Assembly: GCF_014529535.1 (NCBI RefSeq)
Contig: NW_023503616.1
Span: forward strand, 992,001-1,056,000
Source of the DNA: Bradysia coprophila
Taxonomy: Eukaryota; Arthropoda; Insecta; Diptera; Sciaridae
Reading direction: 5' to 3'
DNA: 64,000 nt
The first letter of the stretch is position 1, and every line of letters starts with the position of its first letter. Shown in pieces: positions 22,977 through 34,900 of the stretch. Position numbers and translations under genes: made by a program. The notes below the pieces were generated by a model. That model was not told the DNA's origin. It did not search any database and worked only from the letters and a program-made list of their open reading frames with translations.

Positions 22977-23306
22977 GGTACAATTTACCAACTGAAATGG
23001 TATAACAAAATGTTCTGTTAACATTACCAACAAATTGTAAAATTAACAAACCCGCATGTTGCAGGTATGTCCAGTAATCAATATGAACCAACCAGGGCCT
23101 ATTTTTCAGATTTTCTAATGAATTTTAAAGAATTTTGATGAATTTGATGAATTTTAATGAATTTTAATGAATTTTAATGAGTTTTCAAGAATTGTGATAT
23201 ACAGTGCTGTATATGAAAGTATTTCCAGGATTTCTCACTAATTACAAAATATAATAAATAACTAAATTCTACGTTAGTTACAACTAGTTTATGACCCGTA
23301 AATAAC

Positions 23307-23452
23307 GATTCAATCTGTTTCCGAGCATCATCGGATCTCTAGACGTTCACTCTAAACAGCCTCAATGAAGCCACTTAAGATTCAATCTGTTTCCGATCAT
23401 CATCGGATCTCTAGACGTTCACACTAAACAGCCTCGATGAAGTCACTTCACA
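23307..23452. repeat. Direct repeat, two copies of about 73 bases
   Basis: GATTCAATCTGTTTCCGA, CATCATCGGATCTCTAGACG and AAACAGCCTC occur twice in a row with few differences, inside the 1.9-kb hAT element. Confidence 0.75.
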
Positions 23453-23809
23453 CATTTGCTTGAATATTTTCTAGCCTTTAAAATCGGCATCAGGGAATCT
23501 GACACACAGTGCAAAAAGAACGCACTTTTGAACTACGTAAAAGGTGAACTCACACGCGTAAGTTTAATGCTGCAAATGCTTTTTAGCCCTGTCATCGACT
23601 TTATGACTCCTTTTACAAAATGTTGGTATTGAAAAATTGTGTGCGAGTTCACATTTTACGTAGTAGAAAAATGCGTTGTTTTAGCACCGTGTGCCAGATT
23701 ACCCCACGCCTTAAAATCTAAATGTAACTTTTCATCACCATGTTACCAAAAGAATTTGTACTTAGAGCTTTGTTTGATTAATCTGTTAGTTGAAATCGTG
23801 AGTCGTATA

Positions 23810-23955
23810 CAGTGCCGGAATGGCTACCAAAAGGCGCATCGGGCAGATTGGCTGAAAAAGGCTCAGAGGCGCCTAAATAAACTTTATTGGTCTGAGGAGC
23901 GCCAAAAAAGCAAAGGGCGCATCGGGCATCGCCCAGTATGGCCAGTACAGGCCTG
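23810..23955. mobile_element. hAT-type MITE nested in the larger hAT element
   Basis: 146 bases beginning CAGTGCCGGAATGGC and ending TGGCCAGTACAGGCCTG, flanked by the perfect duplication GTCGTATA (23802-23809 and 23956-23963). A related element is at 44691-44852. Confidence 0.85.
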
Positions 23956-24107
23956 GTCGTATAGTTCAGATGAGGCTATTGTATACGTTTTAAGCGGGAA
24001 CTACTTTATGCGGAAATGGTTGACGTGCTTTATGTGTGTATTCAAAAACCGCGTAAATACAATTTCATTATGTTATATTTTACAGAAATCTCGATTTCCA
24101 CTTATAA

Positions 24108-24260
24108 AGACAGTTTGCGCGAATGACGTATAATTTATAAGTCAACTTATAAGTTGGAAATTACAAGTGAACTTCCAGAACTTCTCGTATGAAGATGTGA
24201 CTTATAATTTCTAACTTATAAGTTGACTTATAAATTATTTGTCATTTGCGCAAACTGTCT
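24108..24260. mobile_element. Foldback MITE, 153 bases
   Basis: Arms of about 70 bases beginning AGACAGTTTGCGC and continuing AATTTATAAGTCAACTTATA are inverted copies with few mismatches. Confidence 0.75.
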
Positions 24261-25270
24261 AATGGGAGATTAACGATTTGATAAGTTTTTTAAATTAAAT
24301 TTGACGTAAAACTCAATTTTGAAATAATAAAAACTGTTCATTTTAGAGGCGTTCCGTATAACAATTTTTTGCTTAGAATAATGTTCTGCTTCGAATTTTT
24401 CATAATTCCTCATTACACTTTGACGTAAAAAGTAGAAATTATAAGCTATAATAAGTCATACGATTTTACGTTACGCAACTTCACATGTGAATTGTAAGGA
24501 AAAATTGCATTCCACGTCGCTTGCGAATTGTATCTTTATCATTGCGGAAAACACTGTTGCTATTCTTAATCATATGAGAAAGACGAACGTGAAAGCCTAT
24601 ATTTTTAGAGTACAGTTCTAACTACTTGAAAAGCTTGAATTTGAAAAGAATTGATACTGATAAACCTATAAATGATTAAAATCGATATATTGTAAACGAA
24701 ATACATTCAAAAAAAATTAAGTCTAGTGTTTCCAGGCCGAGCAAAGCTCACTTTAGCCCTGCGTGGATAATTTTTTGCTAAACTTTTTATTTTCCAACAA
24801 ATTTGAAACGGAAACGAATTTTAATGAAGCTTAAAAAAATTTAATGAATTTTAATGAAAATCAATGAATTTCATGAATTTTCATAAATTTTAATGAATTT
24901 TCATGAATTTTCAAGAATTTTAATGAATTTCAAGAATTTTCAAGAATTTGATGAATTAAAAATAGGCCCTGGAACCAACCGTAAGCACAACAATTTCACT
25001 GTTGAGTTAACTTTCGGTAACATCTACCAAGTATTTTGTAAAATCAACAGAATAGCAATGTTCATTCCAAATCAACCCAGCAATTTTGTAGGACCTACAC
25101 AGATTTTCGTAGGACCTACAAAGTTTCATTTTCAGTGTGCGAATTCTTATTCCTACGAAAAACTCTCAAAATGTACCAGGGTTCAGTTATCTCAGTTTGT
25201 AAAATTATCGATTCGTAAACATTTGTAAAAACAATCGATACAAGAAAAACAATTTTTAAATTTTAAATTT

Positions 25271-26011
25271 TTAAATAAATCTCAAAAACTGTTGGTAAGC
25301 GTTAATGTCACTAAAGATCTGCACATATCGCTCACTCGTTCTTAATCTGTTATAATGAATTTCAATTACGCGTCTGATTCTAACAAACTGATACATTCCA
25401 AATCTGAGTGCATTGATCCATTTTTCTTCTTCGTATCTTTCCCATAATTCCTGACCAATTTCGGTATTCATGTAATTGTAAACAAAAGGTAAGTCCAAGT
25501 ACACTCTGCGTATTCCGGGATGCGAATAGACAAAGTTGAAAATTCTTATCAAATCAATTGGCATTGCAAATTTTGCTGTCTCAAGACTGAAAATCTGAAT
25601 ATTTGGAAAATAGAGAGTCCCTTGTTGAAACAACCATTCGAAAATCTGACGGAGATAACCATCGTTTGCAGTGTAATTTGTTTCGTTTAGAATGATCTTC
25701 AAAGATGTACAATGTCCAGATATAATATCTCTATACGGCGTTATTGACCGCAGTCTGTACCTGAACTTATGTTCGGTAATGGTAAACAAACCGAGTGGAA
25801 GTAGTTTTTGTCTCCAATACTCTTCCAAAAATTGTCGTGTTGTGCCGATTGGGAGGCTGCGATACAAAGCTTGCAAATCTCTTTCCGTTTGCAGGTCAAA
25901 AATGTTAACCCAGCTGTCATAAGTCAAATCGCCGTATGTTAATGTGCCTTCATACCACAAATTCGCAATGTCTTCAAGAATTTCGTCCACATTTTCCTCA
26001 ACTTCTTCCAT
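25271..26011 (-). CDS. Intronless orphan protein of 246 residues
   Basis: A single frame from ATG 26011 to TAA 25271. The protein starts acidic (MEEVEENVDEILEDIANLWY), then is rich in aromatic and charged residues with many Tyr, Phe, Arg and Ile, and is probably an all-helical soluble protein. No signal peptide, membrane segment, zinc-binding pattern or catalytic motif is visible. The frame is much longer than expected by chance in such AT-rich DNA and has balanced codon use, so it is probably a real gene, perhaps a lineage-restricted one. It lies just beyond the old repeat ending at about 25140. No clear AATAAA follows. Function unknown. Confidence 0.65.
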   Translation of the reverse strand: MEEVEENVDEILEDIANLWYEGTLTYGDLTYDSWVNIFDLQTERDLQALYRSLPIGTTRQFLEEYWRQKLLPLGLFTITEHKFRYRLRSITPYRDIISGHCTSLKIILNETNYTANDGYLRQIFEWLFQQGTLYFPNIQIFSLETAKFAMPIDLIRIFNFVYSHPGIRRVYLDLPFVYNYMNTEIGQELWERYEEEKWINALRFGMYQFVRIRRVIEIHYNRLRTSERYVQIFSDINAYQQFLRFI

Positions 26012-26252
26012 AACTTAAAATTTTGGCGTAACAATTTTGTTGATCACTTGAGGAGTTCGCTAACGTTTATTGTCTGAGACTTTCGAAAGAAAGCTAATAC
26101 TGAAGTCTACGATAAAAACAAGGCTTTCCATGATTAAAATGGGATTCAATATAAGAAAAAATAGGTCAATACAGTTTACTTTACTAGTGAGGTAATGTGG
26201 CCTTTCCCTCACTAGTGAAGACCCTTTCCTTCGCTCGTAAAGTAAAACGCCA

Positions 26253-26376
26253 TACTTTACACGTGAAATAATTTGATATCTCGTATCACGATGAGAAAAA
26301 GTACCTCGGGCTGAAGCCCTCGGATACTTTTACTCATCTGGATACGAGATATCAAATTACTTCACTGGTATAGTAA
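26253..26376. mobile_element. Palindromic MITE with GC-rich centre
   Basis: Arms TTTGATATCTCGTATC and GATACGAGATATCAAA, plus partly matched outer parts, enclose a central hairpin CTCGGGCTGAAGCCCTCGG. The same design (a short GC-rich hairpin in a long AT-rich palindrome) is seen at 43780-43873. Confidence 0.7.
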
Positions 26377-26420
26377 TGTACTATTAACGTTTTTTTTTTT
26401 TTCAATTCCTCGCTCAATAT

Positions 26421-26571
26421 TCATATGATCATGTGCAAGTCATGTTGATATTGTTTCTCTTCGTGAATCAGCTCCTTGACCACTTCTTCGTAACTGAGGC
26501 AATCGCGGGGCGTCGGTGGTATTGGACTTGCTATAACCGATTTCTCTTTGATAGAACATGTCCATGAATAC
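26421..26571 (-). pseudogene. Fragment of a Son-of-sevenless-type RhoGEF exon (start of DH domain)
   Basis: After a normal acceptor (GCATTCAG, 26572-26573) the minus strand encodes YSWTCSIKEKSVIASP, then PIPPTPRDC and SYEEVVKELIHEEKQY, ending DLHMII and TGA. The second half matches the conserved first helix of the Sos DH domain, where the family continues into RVFREEL. Here the frame stops, no donor GT is present, and a run of A follows. No further Sos exons are in the neighbourhood. I read it as a captured or duplicated exon, now broken. It could instead be an alternative 3' exon of a gene extending elsewhere, which is less likely given the isolated position. Confidence 0.6.
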
Positions 26572-26929
26572 CTGAATGCGGACACAAAAGAGGAAAAACA
26601 TTTGTCAAACAGATGCAGACTCTTGACTGAAAGTCAGGGTCTTATGAGAGAAAATCACCTGAAACGTCCGTCACGCTAAGTTCACTATCATGTTTTGAAA
26701 ATGTTCTATTTACATTGGCAAAAACGATAAATACAGAAAACGTCCGTAACACTTGTTACCGCAATAACTCGTGTAATTCTTAACCGATTTTCAAAATTTT
26801 GTTTTAACCGAAGGAGAATGCATACATAAGGTTAAGTTTGTAGATGGGCAATATTGAAGTAGTGAGATGGAATTACACCTTGTACTTTCCCTTGTTACCA
26901 CGAAATTTTTACGTTGATTTGTTTTATAA

Positions 26930-27112
26930 CGACAGAGTAAATTAAACCAGGCAGGAGCGGTTCATTTTCGAAACGTCAAATGAGGGACCTGTGTGAAAAT
27001 GAACTCAAATTAACCATGACATAAATTGAAAATTTTTATTCGCAAAACACAAAGGCTACTAGATAATTCAGGTCCCTTGTCAAATCAAGCGCTCATGCCT
27101 GGTTTACTTTCA
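26930..27112. mobile_element. CACGGCAGAG-family MITE, copy 1 (degenerate)
   Basis: Begins CGACAGAGTAAATTAAACCAGG and ends GCCTGGTTTACTTTC. It shares internal segments (GGAGCGGTTCATTTTCGAAA, GAATTATC-type, CAGGTCCCT) with copies at 27723-27921 and 54320-54533. Confidence 0.7.
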
Positions 27113-27497
27113 GCAAAGTTTAAATTTCAACAAAAAAGAGTTGAAAATCATACCTCTAGCAGGTAACTTTGTCTCCTGGTAATCTACAATAGCTGCCACA
27201 GCTGTAGCGTCTCATACAGAAAATACAGCTGTGGTAGATATTGTATATACATTACCTGGATACACACTACGGTCGATCGATTAAAAAAAATTCAAGTCGT
27301 GCTTCTGGACCCTGTTGATCCAACTCAGCTTAGTCCCAAGATTATTTTAAAACCAAAATTTTTTTTCAAAATGTCCTATGCTTTGCCTAAGACGATTTTT
27401 CAGAAAAATTTTGAGTTTCAAAAAGTGTCGGTACTCTTAATCTACAGTTTGCGTGAATTTTCTCTTTTTTTTTCTTTTAATTTTTAAGTTAAGGTTA

Positions 27498-28125
27498 AAG
27501 GAATCAAAACAAAAAAATAAGAAAATTCGATCAAAACCAAGTTTTTCGGAGTAAAAGAAGTTCATGGAAGTCGTTTTTTAAGACTTTTTTTTTCAACTTT
27601 GATACTATTAAATCAGGATTAATGTAGACGGATTTTTGAGAAATTTGGCTCATTTTCAAGAACACAAAAGTTTTAATGAATAAAAATCGTTTTTTTTTTC
27701 AATCACAATGTTAGTGTATTAGCACGACAGAGTAAAGTTAACCAGGCAGGAGCGCTGATTTGAGAGGCCTGAATAATCTAGTAGCCCAATATTTTTTGCG
27801 AACAAAATTTTTCAACTTATGTCAGCGTTCATTTGAGTTCATTTTCATACAGTGTATTAGGTCCCTTATTTGACGTTTCGAAAATGAACCGCCCCTGCCT
27901 GGTTTATTTCACTCTGCCGTGGTATTAGTCTTGCGCCAGTCCCACCGACATTAAGTAACAACCGACAGTGAAAAACTTTTGCGTTCTAGAATCACTATTT
28001 ATTTCCCTTGAAAATGAGCCACATTTAATAAAAATCCGTGATTTAATCCTGATTTAATAGTATCAAAGTTCAAAATGATTTACTCCAAAAAACTTGGTTT
28101 TGATCGATTTTTTTTTTGTGTTTCT
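27498..28125. mobile_element. Larger inverted-repeat element hosting a MITE
   Basis: 27498-27665 and 28005-28125 are inverted copies: TCGATCAAAACCAAGTTTTT against AAAACTTGGTTTTGATCGA, and GATACTATTAAATCAGGATT against its inverse. The MITE at 27723-27921 sits between the arms. Confidence 0.65.
27723..27921. mobile_element. CACGGCAGAG-family MITE, copy 2
   Basis: Ends CACGACAGAGTAAAGTTAACC and, inverted, CACGGCAGAGTGAAATAAACC, followed on both sides by CAGGCAGGAGCG. The 7-base flank GTATTAG is present on both sides. Confidence 0.8.
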
Positions 28126-28171
28126 TTGGGGATGTCTTGCGGGTGACACACACAAAATTTAACATTTTCAT

Positions 28172-28324
28172 CAACGCTTTTCAAGCATGAGTGGTACTCT
28201 AAATAGGGTACTGGAACTTGACAGTGTGTCACACAACTGTGCAAATCTCTAAAAACCATTTCATACAAAATAGTACTCTATTTGGCAGCTGTCGACTGTG
28301 ATCACTTTTGCTTGAAGTGCGTTG
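28172..28324. mobile_element. CAACGCACTT-family MITE, copy 1
   Basis: Ends CAACGCTTTTCAAGCATGAG and, inverted, CAACGCACTTCAAGCAAAAG; interior TACTCTAAATAGGGTACTGG and TACTCTATTTGGCAGCTGTC. Relatives at about 33610-33752, 55371-55535 and, partial, 47312-47375. Confidence 0.75.
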
Positions 28325-28966
28325 TTTTTATACATTTTCGTAGACATCGCTTTTACATCTGACTATAAATTTGTGATATTAAAAAACCAACTCATTTAAA
28401 AATGGTAAGAAAACGAAGATTGGAATTATTGAAAAACTTAGTCAGTCAAGTCTATTGTTATTTCCAGTGTTTGTCGATAGAGCAATGGAACAGCCAATAA
28501 AGATGCAATTCATTGAATTCATTCATTTGGATGTTTAGTAACGTCGCTGAAACTGCTTACCAAAAAAATATGTCGTGGAAAAACTGCTATGTCTGTGGTT
28601 CAAACCAACACAATTATTTATTTCTCAAAAGAACTATAACCACACTCTTACTATCTATATCACATTAGAGTTCAACCAGTTACTTATTATGTACAATCAT
28701 TTCCAAGTTTCCTAACGTGTAAACTAACGCTAAACATATAAATATTGAGGAGCCAGATCCTTTTTTTTGACTGTGAATTTTAGGCTGGATTGTGGACTTG
28801 AATTGTGTTAGATCTCAGCTTATAGACAATTTTTTGCTGTTGTCCATTCTCATTTTTGGGAAAAAGTGGAGTAGGAAACACCTTTTGAGACTTTCATTAT
28901 TTACATTAAATTGTTTTGTATATTGAATGCTCGCCGCGCTCATGAGAAAGTAATATATTAGCACAT
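28325..28966. other. Intergenic, downstream of the ABCG gene
   Basis: AT-rich sequence without a supported gene; it includes the 3' UTR of the ABCG transporter. AATAAA on the minus strand occurs near 28618. Confidence 0.4.
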
Positions 28967-31900
28967 TCAGCTTTTTTTGAGTCGTCTCTGAAGTAATAAA
29001 TATGCCAGTCCCTTCAGCACAACCATTTGAGCTACGATCATGCCGACGTCAAACTCGAAATTCGTCGCCGTCATTCCCAGTTCGTCTAGAATCAGTTTAG
29101 GACTCCTGAAAATAACGGAATTTTGTAGATTTATTATTTGGTTCTGAACTTTTGCATGTGCAACACGTTACTTGTAATGGCAATACATTTCCGTATCGGG
29201 ACATATAAGGTCTGCTCTGTTATTATCGTACAACGACAGAACAATTGCTTCCAGCATATAGCTCATTGATGACATATTCGATAGAAGTCTCATTGGTTTC
29301 GATATATGACTGTGGAGTGCAATGAATCCACTAAAGGCCAGAATAAACGCTGATGATGTAGCGCCGACAAATACCCCATTCTGTAGTTGCAGTAAAATGT
29401 AGCGATTTAATTAAAGAACAAAAACAAAACGAACAAAAATTTTACGAACCACAGGAGTGAACACAGAACCAAGAATCAAACCAAAGCCATCGGCAACGAT
29501 CGTTGTTAAAATGTAGATCAATGTAAATTTCAAAAATCGATCCACTTCAAACAATTGTTCTGGTGTCATTGATAGAGAAAGCTAATTATTAATCAATTCG
29601 TCAATTATGATGAGGATTTTATTTACCGGTCATGAAGAATACGATCGCTGCAAACAGCGTCGACATGACAATCTACAGACGAGGTTAACGATTAGGGTCA
29701 AACATGCTGCTCAATTAAAAAGTCTCAACTTACGTGTATCGGAGTGCTAATTATCATATTTGCACAGAAATATGTCCTCAGCGGATACCAATTGTTGAAA
29801 GTCTCCTTTTTGAGAATATCAACCTCTGACGGAACTGTATGTTGAATGTAAATCAATTAAAATATTCGAATTTACTGGCAAAGGATTGAGTGAATTACAT
29901 TTCAAGATGCTAGGCATTATGGACGTATACCAGAGATAACATACACCAATTAGAAATAATCCAACATTCGCAACAGACTTCGTAGCATTTATACCTGAGT
30001 CGCCATACATAAGTCCTACCAAAAGGGCAGTGCAGATGTGAAGCAATATTTTTAAGTGTGTAACAGTCTGTAAGAAGAGATGGTGCTCTTTATTCTGCTA
30101 CGAACATCCGCGTCACTAACAATAATACGAACCCAGTCTCTATAATAGTGAATTTGACAACGACCTAACAACAGCACAAATTTTGTCCACTCTGACGGGG
30201 CAACATGAAGCTCCTTGCTATCATTTGAATTATTTCGATAGACAGCTGTTTTTTCTCCTTCAATTTGAAAATGGTCAAACGACGTGTTTAGTTGATCGGT
30301 TATAAAATTCGAATTGAATCGCCAGCGTTCGTCCTTGGCTGCCTGTGTTAGATCTGGACCAAAATCTCCGTACTCTTTGTTGGCCACTTCCAGGACTAAA
30401 AATAATGTTTACTATGAACACATCATGAACACCGACAACAAATTTAGCTATAAAATTACGAAAATCAGCTGGATTATGGTACTGCGGACAGTTCAAGCCA
30501 ATTGAACTTAAATACGGCACTGTATTGTTCGCCGTACCTTGATACACACAATTTCCTTCAGCTAACACATAAATGTGATCAAAAGTTTCAAATATTGATG
30601 CGGCAGGTTGATGTATTGTGAATACTATTGTGCGTCCTTCACGAGATAAATGATGTAGCAGTCGAATACAGTTTGTTGATGATAGACTGTCTAGGCCGCT
30701 AAATGTATTTAAAAGAAAAATGTGTAATTGCATTGAATTGATAATGAGTTCGTCTTGTTCTCCTTTTTATTTTTCATAAACAATTGAGTAAGGTCCAGAG
30801 AGAAAGGCACTTACGTTGTTGGCTCGTCCAAAAATAACACTGGAGGATTGCCTAACAGCTCCAGTGCAATTGATAGACGCTTCTTTTGACCACCGGATAA
30901 GTGACCACATTTCGTACTTTTGGTATGTGTTAATTGTAGAGTATTCAGTACATTGTCCACCTTTGACATAAAAAAAATTATTTTAGTTATCAATAACTTG
31001 CGCATTAGGGCTGTCGTTCTGCTCATTCGAGAAGCTATCTAGCCGTCATAAAACAATACCAAATCAACTCACTATCTGTTTCTTTTCCTCAGTACTAATG
31101 CCACTAATTTTTAGTGAAGCTGAAAGAATCATTGTTTCCTGAACAGTAAATGTTGGATATAAATTGTCTTCTTGTAATATATAGCAGCATTGCCTTCTAT
31201 ACTTCTTGTCAGACACATTAACATTGTTCATTTTTACCTGTCCACAGACACCAGTTTGTCTAATTGATATAATACGATAAATGTAATAGCAACGAATTTT
31301 CTACGGATTGTATGGCTACAAGGAGACACTTACATAAAACCTGTTAAAATGTTTAACAGAGTGGACTTGCCAGCACCCGATGGTCCCATGATTGCAGTTA
31401 TCTCACCGGATTTAAATTCTCCAGATACAGATTTGAGAATGTCTCGGGTGTCTGTAAAAGAGAAAATCACATTTTAACCTTCGGTTTAATTGTTTAAAAA
31501 TTAGTTCACTATCAGAAGCCACCAACTAAACATTGGTTACACAGACTACAATTAAAATAAATGCAAAAATTCGCCTCTGAGTAAACAAATCGCAATAATA
31601 TTGTATCGGGTGTCGGTGTGGTTTGGATATAGAAAGCTATCTGAATATAATATTGTCGAATCAACGAATTGATTCTGTTAATGAACTTGGAATCAACGTG
31701 GTAAAAAAAAGACCTAAAAATTTGACCGTGGCATTATAATATATCCAAAGCGGAGATTATGCATTTTTGTTATTGATAAATTTGAAAATATTTTTGTTGC
31801 GCAATTTTCTTTCGCTTTTTTCTGCGTGTGAATCAATTTACATTCAACTGAATGAGCTGCGCTAGTTTCTTTGCATATTTATTGAAAATTTACGATGAGA

Positions 31901-34900
31901 CGTCGAGCCCCTCTCTAGAGCATTTTGTGTAGTATTCAAGCACATATTTATTGTCGGTTCATGCATATTCATTTTAATATTATTGACTAATTGTCACAAA
32001 AAGTAAATTTATAAGCAGAATATTGAGTGCTTAAGATTGGAAACGGAGCAATCAAGTTTCTGCGAAACCTTGAACGACAACTAGTCTTGATAGAGTGGTA
32101 CTTTTAAGGTTATGCGAGATACAAGAGATACTAGCTTCTAGAATAGAACAAAGTAAATTCAACATTGCTAGCTAATGTCTACGAAGAAATTGAAAAGATA
32201 GGGAGTCACAATCGTAATCGATCTAAAGTTCATCAAATAAATGAAAGTCTGGCAACGATGATCTGAATGATTTATTACAATATTTCGAATTAAGTCAGTT
32301 CTGTTGCGCAACAGCTAATAGTCAGACAAAACAAATTTAGAAAATAATTTATCTTGGAAAACGACAGACTATAAATTACAGGTTACATTTAACTTCATAA
32401 ACATTTAACGCATCACTCCGAGAATTTACTATAATAACAAGATGCAAAATAATCACAAAATATTATTGTGCAATTTACTAATTATCGCTATAAGGAATAA
32501 TTGTATCAATTCGAACAACAGTAATTTTATGTGAACGTAAATAGGAAATAGAGAGAGAGAGAGAGAGAGAGATAGCGACGGTCATTAATAAGAACGTTGC
32601 TTAAGGCTTCATTTCCACTTACCAAAAAAGTACTCCGTGTGACAAAATTAATTTTTTTCAATTTTTGCTTCGTATACTTGACAGTTTGCTCTCACACGGA
32701 GTACTTTTTGTTGAGTGGAAACCATACTTAAGCAATGATGGAAATGTCTCGACTAATCATAAAAGTTTAGGCAAAGCTTGAAAATTCTGAAGAACGTTCG
32801 TATTAAACGTTCGCGTGTATAATTTGCGTTTCGGTTCGATTTATATAAGTTAGAGTTTCAGTAATTTCAGTTATAAATACTTCTTTTGTACAGACATAAA
32901 CATTTGCTATAATTTAATTTTTCTTTTCCAATGACAAAACAGCAAAATAATTGTTTAAAAAAAAATGACTGATCCACACTCTTCAATTATTATTGGCATG
33001 TTGAACAAACAACAGCTGGTTTTGCCTCGGCAGTTCAATATTGCGGTGTTGTTTTTGCCGCGGCTGTGTTTTCCTTTTGCGTGCCTATGTGATGATGACG
33101 AGAACAAACCGATCGTATTTGCTATACGGCTCAAATGGCACAGTGAAAAGCACTCTTAAGAAAGAAGATATGATCGGACCCATCAAAGTTTTAAATATAG
33201 ATAATGGTCATTTGATGTTATTGATGGACGAACTCGTCAGTGGACTGCCGTTCGTGTCCACCTCTGACCATTTAAAGACATCCCTTCAGATAAATGAACA
33301 TGGATGACACGACGTATGAACAGGATGTTGTGGGAGTAGAGTCCACAATGTGACTTTATTTAATAATTGAAGATAGTACAAATTATTTCAAGAAATGAAT
33401 CATGACATGTTTAATTTCGTATAAAGATTCAACATCGGTACTCAGCGTCACTTATATAGACGGTTTATTTTAATTTTATAATTCGCGACGGTGACTCTAG
33501 TATTGAAAATCTGTAGCCTGATCAGCAACTATGTATAATGCTAACTCACGTTAAGTATTGTGTAACTAAGTTGAGATAATTGGCATTAGAAACAAATAAA
33601 ATGGAACCAGCGCACCTCAAGCTTGCGTGGTACACTGAAATCGAACCTTCTGTCATACAAATTTTGACAGTGTAAAACAAATAAAAACTTTCACACAAAT
33701 GTTACTCTATTTGACATCTGTCACTACGATCACTTATGCTTGCAGTGCGTTGACGAAACGCAAAATATCTTTCGTATACTTGAAACATAAAATCCCGAAT
33801 TTACGTTGAGACGAAAAAGTGCATTATTGGATGTACATTGTACGTGTGAAATAAACATTTTACAAAGTACGTATTTGTACATCTAACATGTAGAATTTGC
33901 GGATAAGTGAACTATTGGTCTTATCGTCGTTGTATTGATGAAGTGAAGATAAGACCTATGGCTGACTCATCCGTAAATTGTGCATGCTACACGTACTATT
34001 CTATGTGTTAAATTTTTCACACGTACAATGTACATAGGAAATTTCACTTTTTTGTGTGAAGCCTGCAAAACAGAAATAAAGTATTTTGCATCAGACAATT
34101 CTAGGCAGTTCTTTAGACAAAAAAGTTAACAGATTTGATAAATTGCCAAACGATAATGTTATCGTCAGTGAAATGTTAAGTATAGCTGTAGCCGTTATTT
34201 AACGAGTCAAATACTAATGCACATGGGCTGAGGAGGAATAACTTCGCAAAAATTTTAATACAGAAAATGACATCAAATTAAATTTTCTCTTGACCGAAAA
34301 TTTAAACTAGGTTTGCAATTAGTTACAGTGTAAACAAAATGATAAAGTTATCTTTTAAACAAATAAAATTTAACTGAAAAATAGAAAAGCTTTTCACACA
34401 AGTAATTAACCCGATCACTTGAAATTAATGTTAAAACGTCGTCATTGATTTTTTGTGATATTGAAATTTTTACTAAAACTGGAGAGGAATTACGGCGTCA
34501 GTTCTCTTTTCTCTATTCAATCAAAACTCTACAGATAGCGAACGATTCATTCTTTCACTAAAATATGTCGCTGCGACAAAACCATTGTCAACAGAAAAAT
34601 AATTAATTTTTTACTCGACGGATTTCAGTCAAATAAAATGCCATCGTATAGCACATGATCCTAGGACTCCGGAACAGCAATCAGTTTTTCAATCGACTCT
34701 ATATCGGCTTAGCGATTAAAGTTTTAAAAAAGAATATGATGCAATGACAAAAAACGTTTTTTCAAATCCTTATCGCCAAGCCGATATAGGGTCGATTGAA
34801 AAACTGATTACTGTTCCGGAATCCGGCGTCCTGAGAAAATTAAATATTTTTCTTTTGACAATGGTTCTGTCACAGCGACATCTTTCAGTGAAAGAGTGAA

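Larger units (their letters stand above)
23093..24971. mobile_element. hAT-type element, 1.9 kb, with perfect 8-bp target duplication
   Basis: The ends CAGGGCCTATTTTT (left) and AAAAATAGGCCCTG (right) are inverted, and both sides carry GAACCAAC (23085-23092 and 24972-24979). CAGGGCC ends with 8-base duplications are typical of hAT. Near both ends are TGAATTTTAA-type short repeats. No transposase remains: the longest frame (23639-24133, 164 codons) has no motif and runs through another inserted element. Internal insertions at 23810-23955 and 24108-24260. Confidence 0.85.

Noticed and set aside
23639..24133. 164-codon frame as a hAT transposase remnant
   Set aside because: No hAT motif and the frame runs through a nested MITE, so it cannot be an original gene.
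28597..28612. GGTTCAAACC resembling a tRNA B box
   Set aside because: No matching A box or cloverleaf could be folded around it.
29560..29582. Nearer acceptor for ABCG exon 10 (TAATTAG)
   Set aside because: It gives an in-frame stop; the AG at 29561-29560 keeps the frame and aligns with the family.
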